51,145 nt of DNA from CAZUMH01 sp964621645. GTDB taxonomy: Bacteria > Zhuqueibacterota > QNDG01 > JAGLOF01. Every line of letters starts with the position of its first letter. The stretch's first letter is position 1. The translations under genes and the position numbers were made by a program. The stretch is from positions 1 through 51,145 of the forward strand of contig CAZUMH010000010.1 in the NCBI GenBank assembly GCA_964621645.1, written 5' to 3'. The notes below the pieces were generated by a model. The model worked only from the letters and a program-made list of their open reading frames with translations. It was not told the DNA's origin and made no database searches. Positions 8,129 to 16,398 of this stretch are shown in pieces.

Positions 8129-11100
8129 ACGAAATCAAATGCCGCTTTTACCGTCACCCTTTTTATCTCACTGCTTGTGACCGGCTTCAGCCGCCCGCTC
8201 TTTGCCCAGCAGAATCCACCGCAAATCATCGAGCAGGTTACTCCTGCTTCAGCGACAGCCAGCGCTTCCCAGCTGAGCGTGAGGCTGACACTGAAAGATA
8301 TGGGAACCCCGCCCATTCCGCCGTCTGATGTCACCATAACCAGCTTTCAAATCGGCACAATCACCGGACACAGTATCACCCGGAACGGCCGTATAATCAC
8401 AGCCATATTCGATATCCCGGCATCGGAACCTAGCGGGGATAAAACGATAACGCTGAGTTTTCCAAACCCGGATAATAACACCATTCAATTCAGCCAAAAT
8501 GGCTTGTTCACTGTGAGCAATGGTGGGGATAATGACACAGGATTCAATGATCACGATAATGCTACAGGTGAAGCCAGTGACGGTGCCTCCCTGTTTTCTC
8601 CACAGTCGGGAACCACTACCTATCTCCTGGATAAAGACGAAGAGATTGTCAAAACCTGGAACAGCAGCTATCATCCCGGTCTCTCCTGTTATCTGCTGGA
8701 TGACGGGTCTTTGCTTCGCACTGGCAGCCTGGGACCCCAGGGCAATCGTGTATTCGGCACTACAGGCGGCGCCGGCGGTGTAATAGAGCGTTACTCCTGG
8801 GAGGGCGATCTGATCTGGCAATTCCAATACAGCAGCAGTGATTATCTCCTGCACCACGACATCGAACCGCTTCCCAACGGTAACATTCTAATGATCGCCT
8901 GGGAACGAAAAACGCAATCCGATGCTGTTACCGCGGGTCGCGATCCTTCACTGCTATCCGATGGTGAACTCTGGCCCGATAAAATCATCGAAGTAAAACC
9001 AACAGGATCATCGGGTGGCACTATTGTCTGGGAATGGCACGTCTGGGATCACTTGATTCAGGACTATGACGCTTCCAAATCCAATTACGGCACAGTATCT
9101 GATCATCCGGAAAAGATAAACCTCAACTATGTACATGGCCGTGAGAGCGCCGATTGGAACCATATCAACGGCGTGGATTACAATGCCGATTTGGATCAGA
9201 TCCTCCTGACAGAACATAATTTCAGCGAAATCTGGATCATCGATCATAATACCACCACGGCCCAGGCGGCGGGGAGTGTAGGCGATTTGCTCTACCGCTG
9301 GGGCAATCCCCAGGCCTATGGGCGTGGAAATAGTTCTGATCAGCAGCTTTTTGTGCCCCATGACGCCCAGTGGATCGATGATAATTGTCCCGGAGCGGGC
9401 GACATCCTCATTTTCAACAACGGCCAGAATCGTCCGGAGGGTAACTACTCCAGCGTGGATCAAATCATCCCGCATCTGAATGGTGACGGAAGCTACACGG
9501 TGGACGGCACATCCGCTTATGGCCCGGCATCAACCACCTGGACGTACAAAGCCAATCCGACTTCTTCCTTCTATGCGGATCATATATCCGGAGCCCAACG
9601 TCTTACCAACGGCAACACCTTGATCTGCGACGGTCCGGCGGGACGATTCTTCGAGGTTTCCTCAACAGGCGAAATTACCTGGGAGTATGTGAATCCCTAT
9701 TCATCTAGCACGCCCCAGGGCGAGAGCAACGAGGTGTTCCGGGCCCAGCGCTATCTTCTCGATGATTCGACCGGGAACGGGAATGACAATCAGGATGAAT
9801 ATGTATCTGGTGACTTGACCTATCCCATCGTGGATACAGGACAGGATAGGTGTTATAATGACGGCTGGGAGATCTCCGCACCCGGCAAAGGAGATGCTTT
9901 TTACGGCCAGGACGCCCAGATCGATGGGTACCAGCCCAGCTATACCGTCAGCGGGGACGGCCTCACCGTATATGACACTGTTACCGGCCTCACCTGGACC
10001 AGAGGGGCGGATTGGAATGGCGACGGAACCGAGGACGCGGATGACAAGTTCACCTATACCGAGGCACTGAGCTACGTTGCGGTCATCAACGCCCAGAACT
10101 ACGGCGGCTATAGCGATTGGCGCCTGCCCAGCATTAAGGAGCTTTATTCTCTGATCGATTACCGGGGAACTGATCCGAATCCCACCGGAACCAGTACATC
10201 CGGATTGGTGCCCTTCATCAATGACGATGTATTTGAGTTTGCTTATGGGGATATGTCCGCCGGCGAACGGATCATCGATTCCCAATGGGCGACAACGACC
10301 CTCTATACCAGTACGGTGATGTACGGCCAGCAGGCCATGTTCGGCGTGAATTTTGCCGACGGGCGCATTAAGGGCTATCCCGCCGACACCAATCCGGGGG
10401 GATTTGATAAAACATTCTATGTTCGTTTCTGTCGCGGCAACACGGGATACGGTATTAACAGCTTCGTCGATAACGGGAATGGAACCGTAACGGACAATGC
10501 CACCGGATTGATGTGGTCAAAGAGCGATAACGGTGCGGGAGTGAATTGGGAGGACGCTCTGGCCTGGGTACAGCAGATGAACAATGCCAATTACCTGGGA
10601 TACAATGACTGGCGCCTGCCCAACGCCAAGGAACTTCAGAGCCTGGTGGACTATACTCGCTCCCCCGACACTCACGGAACCGCGGCCATCGATCCCGTTT
10701 TTATCGCCAGCCAGATCACCGATGAAGCCGGTAAGGCTGACTTCCCCTTTTACTGGTCCAGCACAACATTCCTCAGCTTTATCGGCGGTGCCGAAAGGGC
10801 CGTCTATGTGGCTTTCGGAGAAGGGCTTGGTTCAATGGATGGGACGACTGTCATCGATGTGCACGGAGCCGGCTGTCAGCGGAGTGATCCCAAGAACGGC
10901 GATCCGAACGATTACCCCAGCTGGGGCCATGGTCCCCAGGGCGACGTACAGCGGGTCTTTAATTACGTCCGCCTGGTACGGGACGCGGACTCCCAAACCT
11001 CGGCTGTTCTACCAGGAAGTGACGGGACCGGGACACCGGGCACCTTTTCCCTGGGACAGAATTACCCCAACCCATTTAATCCGGATACCACAATTCCCTT

Positions 11101-11317
11101 CATCCTTACTGAGGCTCAGGATGTCTCCCTTACCGTGTATAATATAGCGGGCCAAAAGATCAGGGAGCTGGCCAGCGGCTTTCTTGATGCAGGACAGCAT
11201 ACGGTAATCTGGGATGCAACCAATGATGAAAGCCGGCCGATACCCTCCGGAATCTACCTGTACCGGCTGGCTGCCGGTTCAGAAAGCCGGGTTAAGAAAA
11301 TGATTTTTGTGAAGTAG
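8129..11317 (+). CDS. Secreted arylsulfotransferase-like / double Lcl-C protein with T9SS-type sorting domain, apparent ACG start
   Basis: Giant surface or secreted protein of about 1060 residues. Counting from an internal GTG 16 codons downstream, an Ig-like N-terminal part is followed by an arylsulfotransferase-type (ASST) propeller at about 135-530, with LLHHDIEPLPNGN, DWNHINGVDYN..ILLTEH and FVPHDAQW. Two Lcl-C/DUF1566 modules follow (about 545-760 and 760-945; TGLTWTR and TGLMWSK, each with a DWRLP motif). A C-terminal sorting domain starts at QNYPNPFNPD and ends KKMIFVK. The GTG lies inside a signal peptide: upstream in frame come SNAAFTVTLFISLLV and then the GTG-encoded residue and TGFSRPLFAQQ. 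The only sensible start is an ACG preceded by GGGAG at 6 bases. Sulfate transfer is family inference; attachment by type IX secretion is inferred from the tail. Confidence 0.85.
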   Translation, partial: TKSNAAFTVTLFISLLVTGFSRPLFAQQNPPQIIEQVTPASATASASQLSVRLTLKDMGTPPIPPSDVTITSFQIGTITGHSITRNGRIITAIFDIPASEPSGDKTITLSFPNPDNNTIQFSQNGLFTVSNGGDNDTGFNDHDNATGEASDGASLFSPQSGTTTYLLDKDEEIVKTWNSSYHPGLSCYLLDDGSLLRTGSLGPQGNRVFGTTGGAGGVIERYSWEGDLIWQFQYSSSDYLLHHDIEPLPNGNILMIAWERKTQSDAVTAGRDPSLLSDGELWPDKIIEVKPTGSSGGTIVWEWHVWDHLIQDYDASKSNYGTVSDHPEKINLNYVHGRESADWNHINGVDYNADLDQILLTEHNFSEIWIIDHNTTTAQAAGSVGDLLYRWGNPQAYGRGNSSDQQLFVPHDAQWIDDNCPGAGDILIFNNGQNRPEGNYSSVDQIIPHLNGDGSYTVDGTSAYGPASTTWTYKANPTSSFYADHISGAQRLTNGNTLICDGPAGRFFEVSSTGEITWEYVNPYSSSTPQGESNEVFRAQRYLLDDSTGNGNDNQDEYVSGDLTYPIVDTGQDRCYNDGWEISAPGKGDAFYGQDAQIDGYQPSYTVSGDGLTVYDTVTGLTWTRGADWNGDGTEDADDKFTYTEALSYVAVINAQNYGGYSDWRLPSIKELYSLIDYRGTDPNPTGTSTSGLVPFINDDVFEFAYGDMSAGERIIDSQWATTTLYTSTVMYGQQAMFGVNFADGRIKGYPADTNPGGFDKTFYVRFCRGNTGYGINSFVDNGNGTVTDNATGLMWSKSDNGAGVNWEDALAWVQQMNNANYLGYNDWRLPNAKELQSLVDYTRSPDTHGTAAIDPVFIASQITDEAGKADFPFYWSSTTFLSFIGGAERAVYVAFGEGLGSMDGTTVIDVHGAGCQRSDPKNGDPNDYPSWGHGPQGDVQRVFNYVRLVRDADSQTSAVLPGSDGTGTPGTFSLGQNYPNPFNPDTTIPFILTEAQDVSLTVYNIAGQKIRELASGFLDAGQHTVIWDATNDESRPIPSGIYLYRLAAGSESRVKKMIFVK

Positions 11318-11552
11318 CCCGCTAAATTAGTATCGCGGCCCTATGTGTAACAATTGTGAACTTCGCATCCACCCATGCCGGCAGGGCCATTTCACCCGCA
11401 GCTTACGGTCCCGTTTTAAAATACATTTTTATTGAAACAATTTATGTAATATATAGGTATGCCAATAGAGCCTGAAAACTCCATTGCTCTCAACAATGCG
11501 TAAGTTCTTATAACCCGGATATTTACTTTTAATCAATTGAGGAAAGCATATC

Positions 11553-12770
11553 ATGCGCAAGATAAGTGCCATCATGATAATACTATCCATTATTGTATCC
11601 TGTTCTCCCAAAGGAACCATAAGCACCGAACAGAAAATATCCACCATTGAAAATGGATTGATTCCGTTCGATTTCGCCACCTCTACTGTAGCCAATCTTT
11701 TTAAACCGGACAGCACTCAGCTTGCCAGTCTCAAATCCTTGGCCGAAAGAATGGCATTCTATAAGGTGCCGGGCGTGAGCATCGCCGTGGTTAACAATAA
11801 CCGGATTGAATGGACCAGAGGTTATGGCATCATGGATGTAAACACGGGTGCGCCGGTAACCACTGAGACCATTTTCGAAGCTGGATCTACCAGTAAACTA
11901 ATCACAGCAGTGATCGTACTTCATTTCGTCCAGCAGGGGCTTATTGATTTGGACCGAAATGTAAATGACTATCTTACTTCCTGGAAAGTGCCCGAAAATG
12001 AGTATACGGCGAAGCAGAAAGTCACCCTGCGCCTTCTGTTGACTCATCGGTCCGGAATGCCGGATACCAATTACAATACCGATGACAGCGGGGAATATCC
12101 CACCCTGATCGATGTGTTAAATGGCACACCGCCGGCATTGAACACGGCGGCAGTGCCGGACCAGGTTCCAGGCTCACGCTGGTATTATTCCAATATAGCC
12201 TATAATGTTGTCCAGCTTCTGCTGGAAGATATAACGGGTAAATCTTTTCAGAAAATCGCCGAAGAATTGATTTTTCAGCCGCTTGACATGAAAAGCAGCT
12301 CTTTTATCTATCCCCTAGACGCGGACAAAAAAAAACTCGAGGCCATGCCCCACGATGCCGAGGGGATATCCCGCACACCACTGATGCATAGAACCGCCCT
12401 CTCACATGGAGGATTAACGACCACACCGACCGACCTGGCAAAATTCACAATTGAACTGATGCGCGCCTATCAGGGAAAATCTGAAAAAATCATCTCTCAA
12501 AAAATGGTAAAAATGATGTTTCAAAAAATTTGTGAGATTGATCGGAAAAATATACCGCTTCCTTTCTTTCAAGGATTAGGCGTTTTTCTCATGGACGAAG
12601 GCAGAGATTTACTGTTCACCCATCCCGGCAGTAATAATCCTGGGTTACAATGCTGGTTGATCGGTTGGCCGGAACGGGGGACCGGTGCCGTGGTAATGAC
12701 AAACGGCGCCAACGGCATGTTTCTTGAAGTAGAAATAATTAATGCTATTATTCTGTTGTATAATAAATAG
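11553..12770 (+). CDS. Serine hydrolase lipoprotein (beta-lactamase fold)
   Basis: Lipid-anchored periplasmic hydrolase of the class C beta-lactamase/esterase superfamily. The signal ends in a lipobox (IIVSC, C17). All three active-site motifs are present: S112-T-S-K115, Y212-S-N214 and H357-P-G359, so it should be catalytically competent. AGGAAAG precedes the ATG. It lies about 230 bases downstream of the sulfotransferase-like giant and just ahead of a frameshifted HExxH lipoprotein whose start is 34 bases beyond this stop, so the two are probably cotranscribed. Substrate unknown; members include D-aminopeptidases, esterases and PBP-like proteins. Confidence 0.92.
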   Translation: MRKISAIMIILSIIVSCSPKGTISTEQKISTIENGLIPFDFATSTVANLFKPDSTQLASLKSLAERMAFYKVPGVSIAVVNNNRIEWTRGYGIMDVNTGAPVTTETIFEAGSTSKLITAVIVLHFVQQGLIDLDRNVNDYLTSWKVPENEYTAKQKVTLRLLLTHRSGMPDTNYNTDDSGEYPTLIDVLNGTPPALNTAAVPDQVPGSRWYYSNIAYNVVQLLLEDITGKSFQKIAEELIFQPLDMKSSSFIYPLDADKKKLEAMPHDAEGISRTPLMHRTALSHGGLTTTPTDLAKFTIELMRAYQGKSEKIISQKMVKMMFQKICEIDRKNIPLPFFQGLGVFLMDEGRDLLFTHPGSNNPGLQCWLIGWPERGTGAVVMTNGANGMFLEVEIINAIILLYNK

Positions 12771-12804
12771 AGGTTTCGGGGATATAGAAAAATTGGTGAC
12801 TCCA

Positions 12805-13892
12805 ATGGCCAAATTAAAACTTTTTCTGTTGAGTCTTCTGCTTTTCGTCTGTTGCAGCAATTCACAATTCAGTAAAATGTCTATGGATTTTTCAGGTATG
12901 GATGAATTCTGGCATATTACTTCCCTCCTGTCAAAAAACATTGAACCGGACGACCAGGACTGGGACAGGCTGTTTAACACGACTGGATATGCAACATTGA
13001 CACGACTCGAATTTTCGAAAAAATATTTTAAAAATTACTTCCGTCTGGCATACATGCCCGCCATGAGCGATTCCCTGAAACAAGAATTAGAAAAAACTTC
13101 CTGGACTGTTAACTATTTAATACATATGACGAAGATACTCTCCAGAGAAAAGGAAATAAAAGATTACCAGAAGAAGCTGAGCTCATCCGATCATCTCATC
13201 AAGACATCCCTGGAACTGACAAAAGACTATTTTCCCGTGAGGAAATTACCAAGTCAATATACGCCGCCGATATCTTTTGTCATATTCGGCAATGATGCCC
13301 GGGGCTATTCACCCGTAATAATCGACATCCTAAATGCCATTGAACAAGGTGATAATTTAAAATATCTTTTAGGACATGAAGCTCATCATTTCTACCGAAA
13401 TAAAATGCTTAGTTTCAATTTCCCCGATATAAATGACGCCGTTTATAATATCATTTGGACAATAAACCAGATTCAGGCTGAAGGTATTGCTGATCAAATC
13501 GATAAAAGAATCCTGCTCAACAGCGGTGGTGAGCAGAAAGCTTCACCACAGGTGGAAAAATACAGGGACGCTGTAAACAGCTCACCAATGACTTTAAAAA
13601 GGCGGATTCCTTGTTGGCTCAGTTCTATGACAAATCAGGTGACTTAAAGAGGATCGGTATTGAATTGAGGAAAACGATCCCCATGAGCGGACATCCCATC
13701 GGCTATTTCATGACTCAGGCGATTGTGCAAACCCTGGGGAAAAAAGCGCTTTTGGAGCAGGGGGGAAATCCTTTCGAGTTTTTCAGACTCTATAACAGGG
13801 CGGCAAAGATCCAGCGTGAACGCTTTCCCGCATTCTCAGAGAAAAGCATGATGCTGATCAATCAGCTGGAAGAATCCTCTACGGCAGGATAA
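12805..13892 (+). pseudogene. DUF5700-like HExxH metallopeptidase lipoprotein, frameshifted
   Basis: Putative zinc-dependent peptidase anchored by lipidation (signal LSLLLFVCC). The zinc motif HEAHH is at H191-H195, and E226 in QAEGIAD is a likely third ligand. The original frame runs into an out-of-frame tail and a TAA at about 13647, while the neighbouring frame continues a coherent protein (KQLTNDFKKADSLLAQFYD, then DLKRIGIELRKTIP and GHPIGYFMTQAIVQ) to the TAA used here. The crossover is near 13575-13590, around a TAAACAG tract, and needs a single-base indel. It may be a true inactivation or a sequencing error; the conserved protein in both frames argues that any mutation is recent. Start is the ATG before AKLKLFLL; an earlier ATG lies inside the upstream gene. 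Confidence 0.72.
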
Positions 13893-13978
13893 CCTCTCTA
13901 CCATACTCCCGACACCCGTATGATACGCCGGCCCTAGATACACGTTTATTCGATGGGAAAGCCGGCTTCATTTTTCAC

Positions 13979-14007
13979 TTGACATCAAGGGATTATTTCA
14001 TTATTAT
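13979..14007 (+). promoter_or_regulatory. Sigma-70-like promoter
   Basis: TTGACA, exactly 17 bases, TATTAT. It points toward the STAS-like gene about 400 bases downstream, with a minus-strand remnant between. No other start codon with a Shine-Dalgarno was seen closer, so it may serve that gene through a long leader or an unrecognised RNA. Confidence 0.4.
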
Positions 14008-14084
14008 ATAAAACTACTTGCTCTTCCTCACATTATTACTTGTATCTCTGCAGTTTGAGGAAAACAGGAAAACTCCGTCAGCAA

Positions 14085-14103
14085 GGGGAGAGGCGATTTT
14101 TCC
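14085..14103 (+). repeat. 19-bp repeat, copy 1 (inverted relative to copy at 47.98 kb)
   Basis: GGGGAGAGGCGATTTTTCC here is the exact reverse complement of a segment 34 kb away in the fabF upstream region. Beyond the 19 bases a short ACGGAGTT/AACTCCGT segment is also shared with a 2-base offset. Looks like a relic of a small dispersed palindromic repeat. Confidence 0.5.
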
Positions 14104-14156
14104 TATTTGCGTAAACTGTCAAACGGGTGTGAGCTGTCCTTCTTCTTTTCATTTAA

Positions 14157-14398
14157 TTAAACAATAACACGGCCGAAGGAATAATCAGGTTTTAGCGTTC
14201 GCCAGCTCTCCTCACTAATATGGGGTATGGAGGTACCGTCTATTCAAAGAGGACTTCATCGGGATAGCGGTAATTTTCACGAATGGTGATGCACTTGGGT
14301 AGCTGCAGTACGGATTTCATTCCACGTACAGCAATAGATCCAGGCTCTACAATTGCGTAAGGGTTGATTTTTACCAAGAACAAAGGTCCTGTGTCCAT
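14157..14398 (-). pseudogene. Unidentified protein fragment, frameshifted
   Basis: On the minus strand an ATG opens a 52-codon frame (MDTGPLFLVKINPYAIVEPG, then SIAVRGMKSVLQLPKCITIR, ENYRYPDEVLFE, TAG). One base off at the stop, a second open stretch (IDGTSIPHISEESWRTLKP, DYSFGRVIV, TAA) continues. Joined by a single-base shift they read as about 80 residues of ordinary globular protein. There is no Shine-Dalgarno before the ATG, so this may be the 3' remnant of a longer gene. I do not recognise the family. Confidence 0.35.
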
Positions 14399-14414
14399 GT
14401 CAGGGGAGAAAGAT

Positions 14415-14786
14415 ATGGGCTACAAGGTTGCATATAACAAAAAATTAAACCTTGTCACCGCCTCCTTAATTGGCGTTGTGACCGCTTCGGAATTAGACGA
14501 AGCAGTAAGAAAATCCTCGCATTTGCAAAACAAGCATCATTGCCTGAATTTTTTAATCGACGCCAGAGAACAGACGGCTGTTCCATCAATGACGGATCTT
14601 TATTATCTAAAAGATTTGTATCATAATATCAAACTTAATTATAAAAGTCGTGCGGCCCTCATACTTCCCTCCTTATCTGAATTACAAAAACCCATACTTT
14701 TTTGGGAGACGGTATGCCGAAACGACGGCTGGTCCGTTATGTCCTTTGAAACTCAAGAACAGGCAATTGAATGGCTGAATAAATAG
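14415..14786 (+). CDS. STAS/SpoIIAA-like cytoplasmic protein
   Basis: A 123-residue soluble protein that looks like the STAS-like/SpoIIAA-like families: a beta hairpin with a GVVTASELDEAV helix, a central strand LNFLIDAREQ and a C-terminal alpha/beta unit ending in EQAIEWLNK. Such proteins bind partners or small hydrophobic ligands rather than catalyse. The ATG chosen has GGGGAG at 6 bases; two earlier in-frame ATGs lack this. The closest neighbours are a decayed minus-strand fragment and the DUF169 gene, so no functional context is given. Confidence 0.7.
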   Translation: MGYKVAYNKKLNLVTASLIGVVTASELDEAVRKSSHLQNKHHCLNFLIDAREQTAVPSMTDLYYLKDLYHNIKLNYKSRAALILPSLSELQKPILFWETVCRNDGWSVMSFETQEQAIEWLNK

Positions 14787-14980
14787 AAAAGCCGTGACAA
14801 AATCCGATAGCAGTGCTCCGGCACTTTTGTATCACCGGCCATTGATGCGAAGACAGGAAACAAACTCTTTTAATCCCCATATTGCTGCCCCGAAAACCAT
14901 ATCAATCATGCATTCATATCCCCGGGAAAGGACTCACTGTTCCCACCGTATCGGAATTGTCGATTTGGAAAAACACTACA

Positions 14981-14997
14981 ATGTACAAAAAGTACAT
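14981..14997. promoter_or_regulatory. Inverted repeat ATGTAC-N5-GTACAT
   Basis: Perfect 6-bp inverted repeat with an AAAAA spacer, about 70 bases upstream of the DUF169 gene start. Operator-like in size and position; no regulator gene lies next to it. The surrounding 280 bases between genes contain nothing else I can support. Confidence 0.25.
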
Positions 14998-15067
14998 GAT
15001 TTATCAATTCTTGTTTATTACATTACCCAGAATCCTTGGATACATTGAAAACCAATAAGGAACCACT

Positions 15068-15817
15068 ATGAAACCGGACCCGACCAGACTGCTGGAGATG
15101 TCCGATATTAAGACGCCGTTGATCGGATTCTACGATGTCTCGGATACCACACCGTTCGAGCCGTTCACCATACCAAAACGCTGCTTTTTTTCAAGCTACC
15201 GGGAATGGTGCCAGGGAAAGAGCATCCGCATCGCCAAGAATGAGGCCCGCTGTCAGGGCGGCGGCTACTGGATCGGCGGCGTGGTGCCCGGCTGGGTGCG
15301 GGAAGCAATGCGGCCGGATGATGAACCCCGGGAAATTTTCGCCCGGGAACTCAACCGGCGGGAAGGATTCAAATCATCGGATGAACTGATGTGCCACTGG
15401 CTCGAGAATGTTAAACCCTATATAATACAAAACGGCCATGTTGTTATCGGTCCTTTGAAGGATGACCAGTACGGGTACCTCAGGACGGTGACCTTTTACG
15501 TCAATCCTGATCAATTGAGTCTTCTGTTTTTGGGGGCCGAATATAATAATGCCTCCCTGAAAGAAAGCCCGGTCACGCTGGCATTCGGATCTGGCTGCGG
15601 CCAGATGGCGGCCCTGGTCGGCGACCTTGACACTGGTATCCCGAGGGCCGTGGTCGGCGCCACCGATATCGCCATGCGGGATAATTTTCCTCCCGACATA
15701 CTGGCGTTTACGGTGAATAAATCCATGTACCAGCAGCTCTGTCAGCTGGATGAAAATAGTTTTCTCTATAAACACTTCTGGAAAAGACTCCGCGAAGCAA
15801 GAGGTATCATCAACTAA
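15068..15817 (+). CDS. DUF169 family protein
   Basis: A 249-residue cytoplasmic protein of the DUF169 (COG2043) family, whose function is not established. Recognisable features: an N-terminal segment with VSDTTPFEPFTIPKRCFFSS, conserved Cys and Gly around ARCQGGGYWIGG, a late FGSGCGQMAALV segment, and DIAMRDNFPPDILAFTVN typical of the C-terminal half of the family. Several cysteines suggest metal or cluster binding, unproven. AAGGAA precedes the ATG. The trmO gene follows 89 bases later and is coupled to a serine hydrolase, so the three may form one transcript. No signal peptide. Confidence 0.85.
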   Translation: MKPDPTRLLEMSDIKTPLIGFYDVSDTTPFEPFTIPKRCFFSSYREWCQGKSIRIAKNEARCQGGGYWIGGVVPGWVREAMRPDDEPREIFARELNRREGFKSSDELMCHWLENVKPYIIQNGHVVIGPLKDDQYGYLRTVTFYVNPDQLSLLFLGAEYNNASLKESPVTLAFGSGCGQMAALVGDLDTGIPRAVVGATDIAMRDNFPPDILAFTVNKSMYQQLCQLDENSFLYKHFWKRLREARGIIN

Positions 15818-15906
15818 AACAATGACACCGTTCTTTAACGGGCCAAAGACTTCCCGGTAAATCCGGATTTCGGGTTTACCGCATTCTTCGGCAAAGGAAA
15901 TCGATC

Positions 15907-16398
15907 ATGGAAATGAATCCAATAGGAACGATTCACACTCCTTACACCAGCCGGGAAGGGATGCCCATCCAGCCCGCCGGGGGAGCCGGGATAAGGGGCA
16001 CGATCGAAGTATTCGAGGAATACCGGGCCGGGCTGAAGGATCTCGAGGGTTTCTCGCATATTATACTGTTGTTTGTTTTCCACCGCAGCGAAGGCTTCCA
16101 GCTTGAAGTAGTCCCCTTCATGGATACGGAGCTACGGGGTCTCTTCGCGACCCGGGCCCCCAGAAGGCCCAATCCCATCGGGCTCTCGGTGGTGCAGCTG
16201 GACCGGATCGAGAAGGGAATCCTGCAGATCCGGAACGTGGATATGCTGGACGGGACGCCGTTACTCGACATCAAGCCATATGTACCTGAATTCGACAGCC
16301 AGCCGAAGATCCGCACCGGCTGGCTTGAACAGGCCCGCGGAAGTGTGGACCGGCGCAGATCCGATGGCAGGTTTATCAGCAAAAGGAAAAGTAAATGA
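15907..16398 (+). CDS. trmO: tRNA (t6A37)-N6-methyltransferase TrmO (TsaA/UPF0066 family)
   Basis: SAM-dependent enzyme that methylates N6 of threonylcarbamoyladenosine at position 37 in certain tRNAs. The 163-residue sequence has the family hallmarks in order: MEMNPIGTIHTPYTS at the N-terminus, GFSHIILLFVFHRSE (about 54-68), GLFATRAPRRPNPIGLSVV (about 79-97) and LDGTPLLDIKPYVP near 118-131. Length is at the short end, typical of the single TsaA domain. Its TGA overlaps the ATG of the following serine hydrolase (ATGA), implying translational coupling, an unexpected pairing for a tRNA-modification gene. Some TsaA relatives occur with metal or cofactor genes, so an alternative methyl acceptor is possible. 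Confidence 0.88.
   Translation: MEMNPIGTIHTPYTSREGMPIQPAGGAGIRGTIEVFEEYRAGLKDLEGFSHIILLFVFHRSEGFQLEVVPFMDTELRGLFATRAPRRPNPIGLSVVQLDRIEKGILQIRNVDMLDGTPLLDIKPYVPEFDSQPKIRTGWLEQARGSVDRRRSDGRFISKRKSK

Larger units (their letters stand above)
13893..14156. other. Non-coding stretch after the frameshifted peptidase gene
   Basis: Holds a GCCGGC inverted pair with a 26-base loop followed by a T-rich run (weak terminator candidate), a good sigma-70 promoter and one copy of a 19-bp repeat shared with 47.98 kb; the latter two are listed separately. No convincing reading frame was seen until the minus-strand remnant that begins at 14157. Confidence 0.5.

Noticed and set aside
11429..11540. Minus-strand tail KYPGYKNLRIVESNGVFRLYW
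   Set aside because: Only about 35 codons lie outside the serine hydrolase gene, no start and no family recognised.
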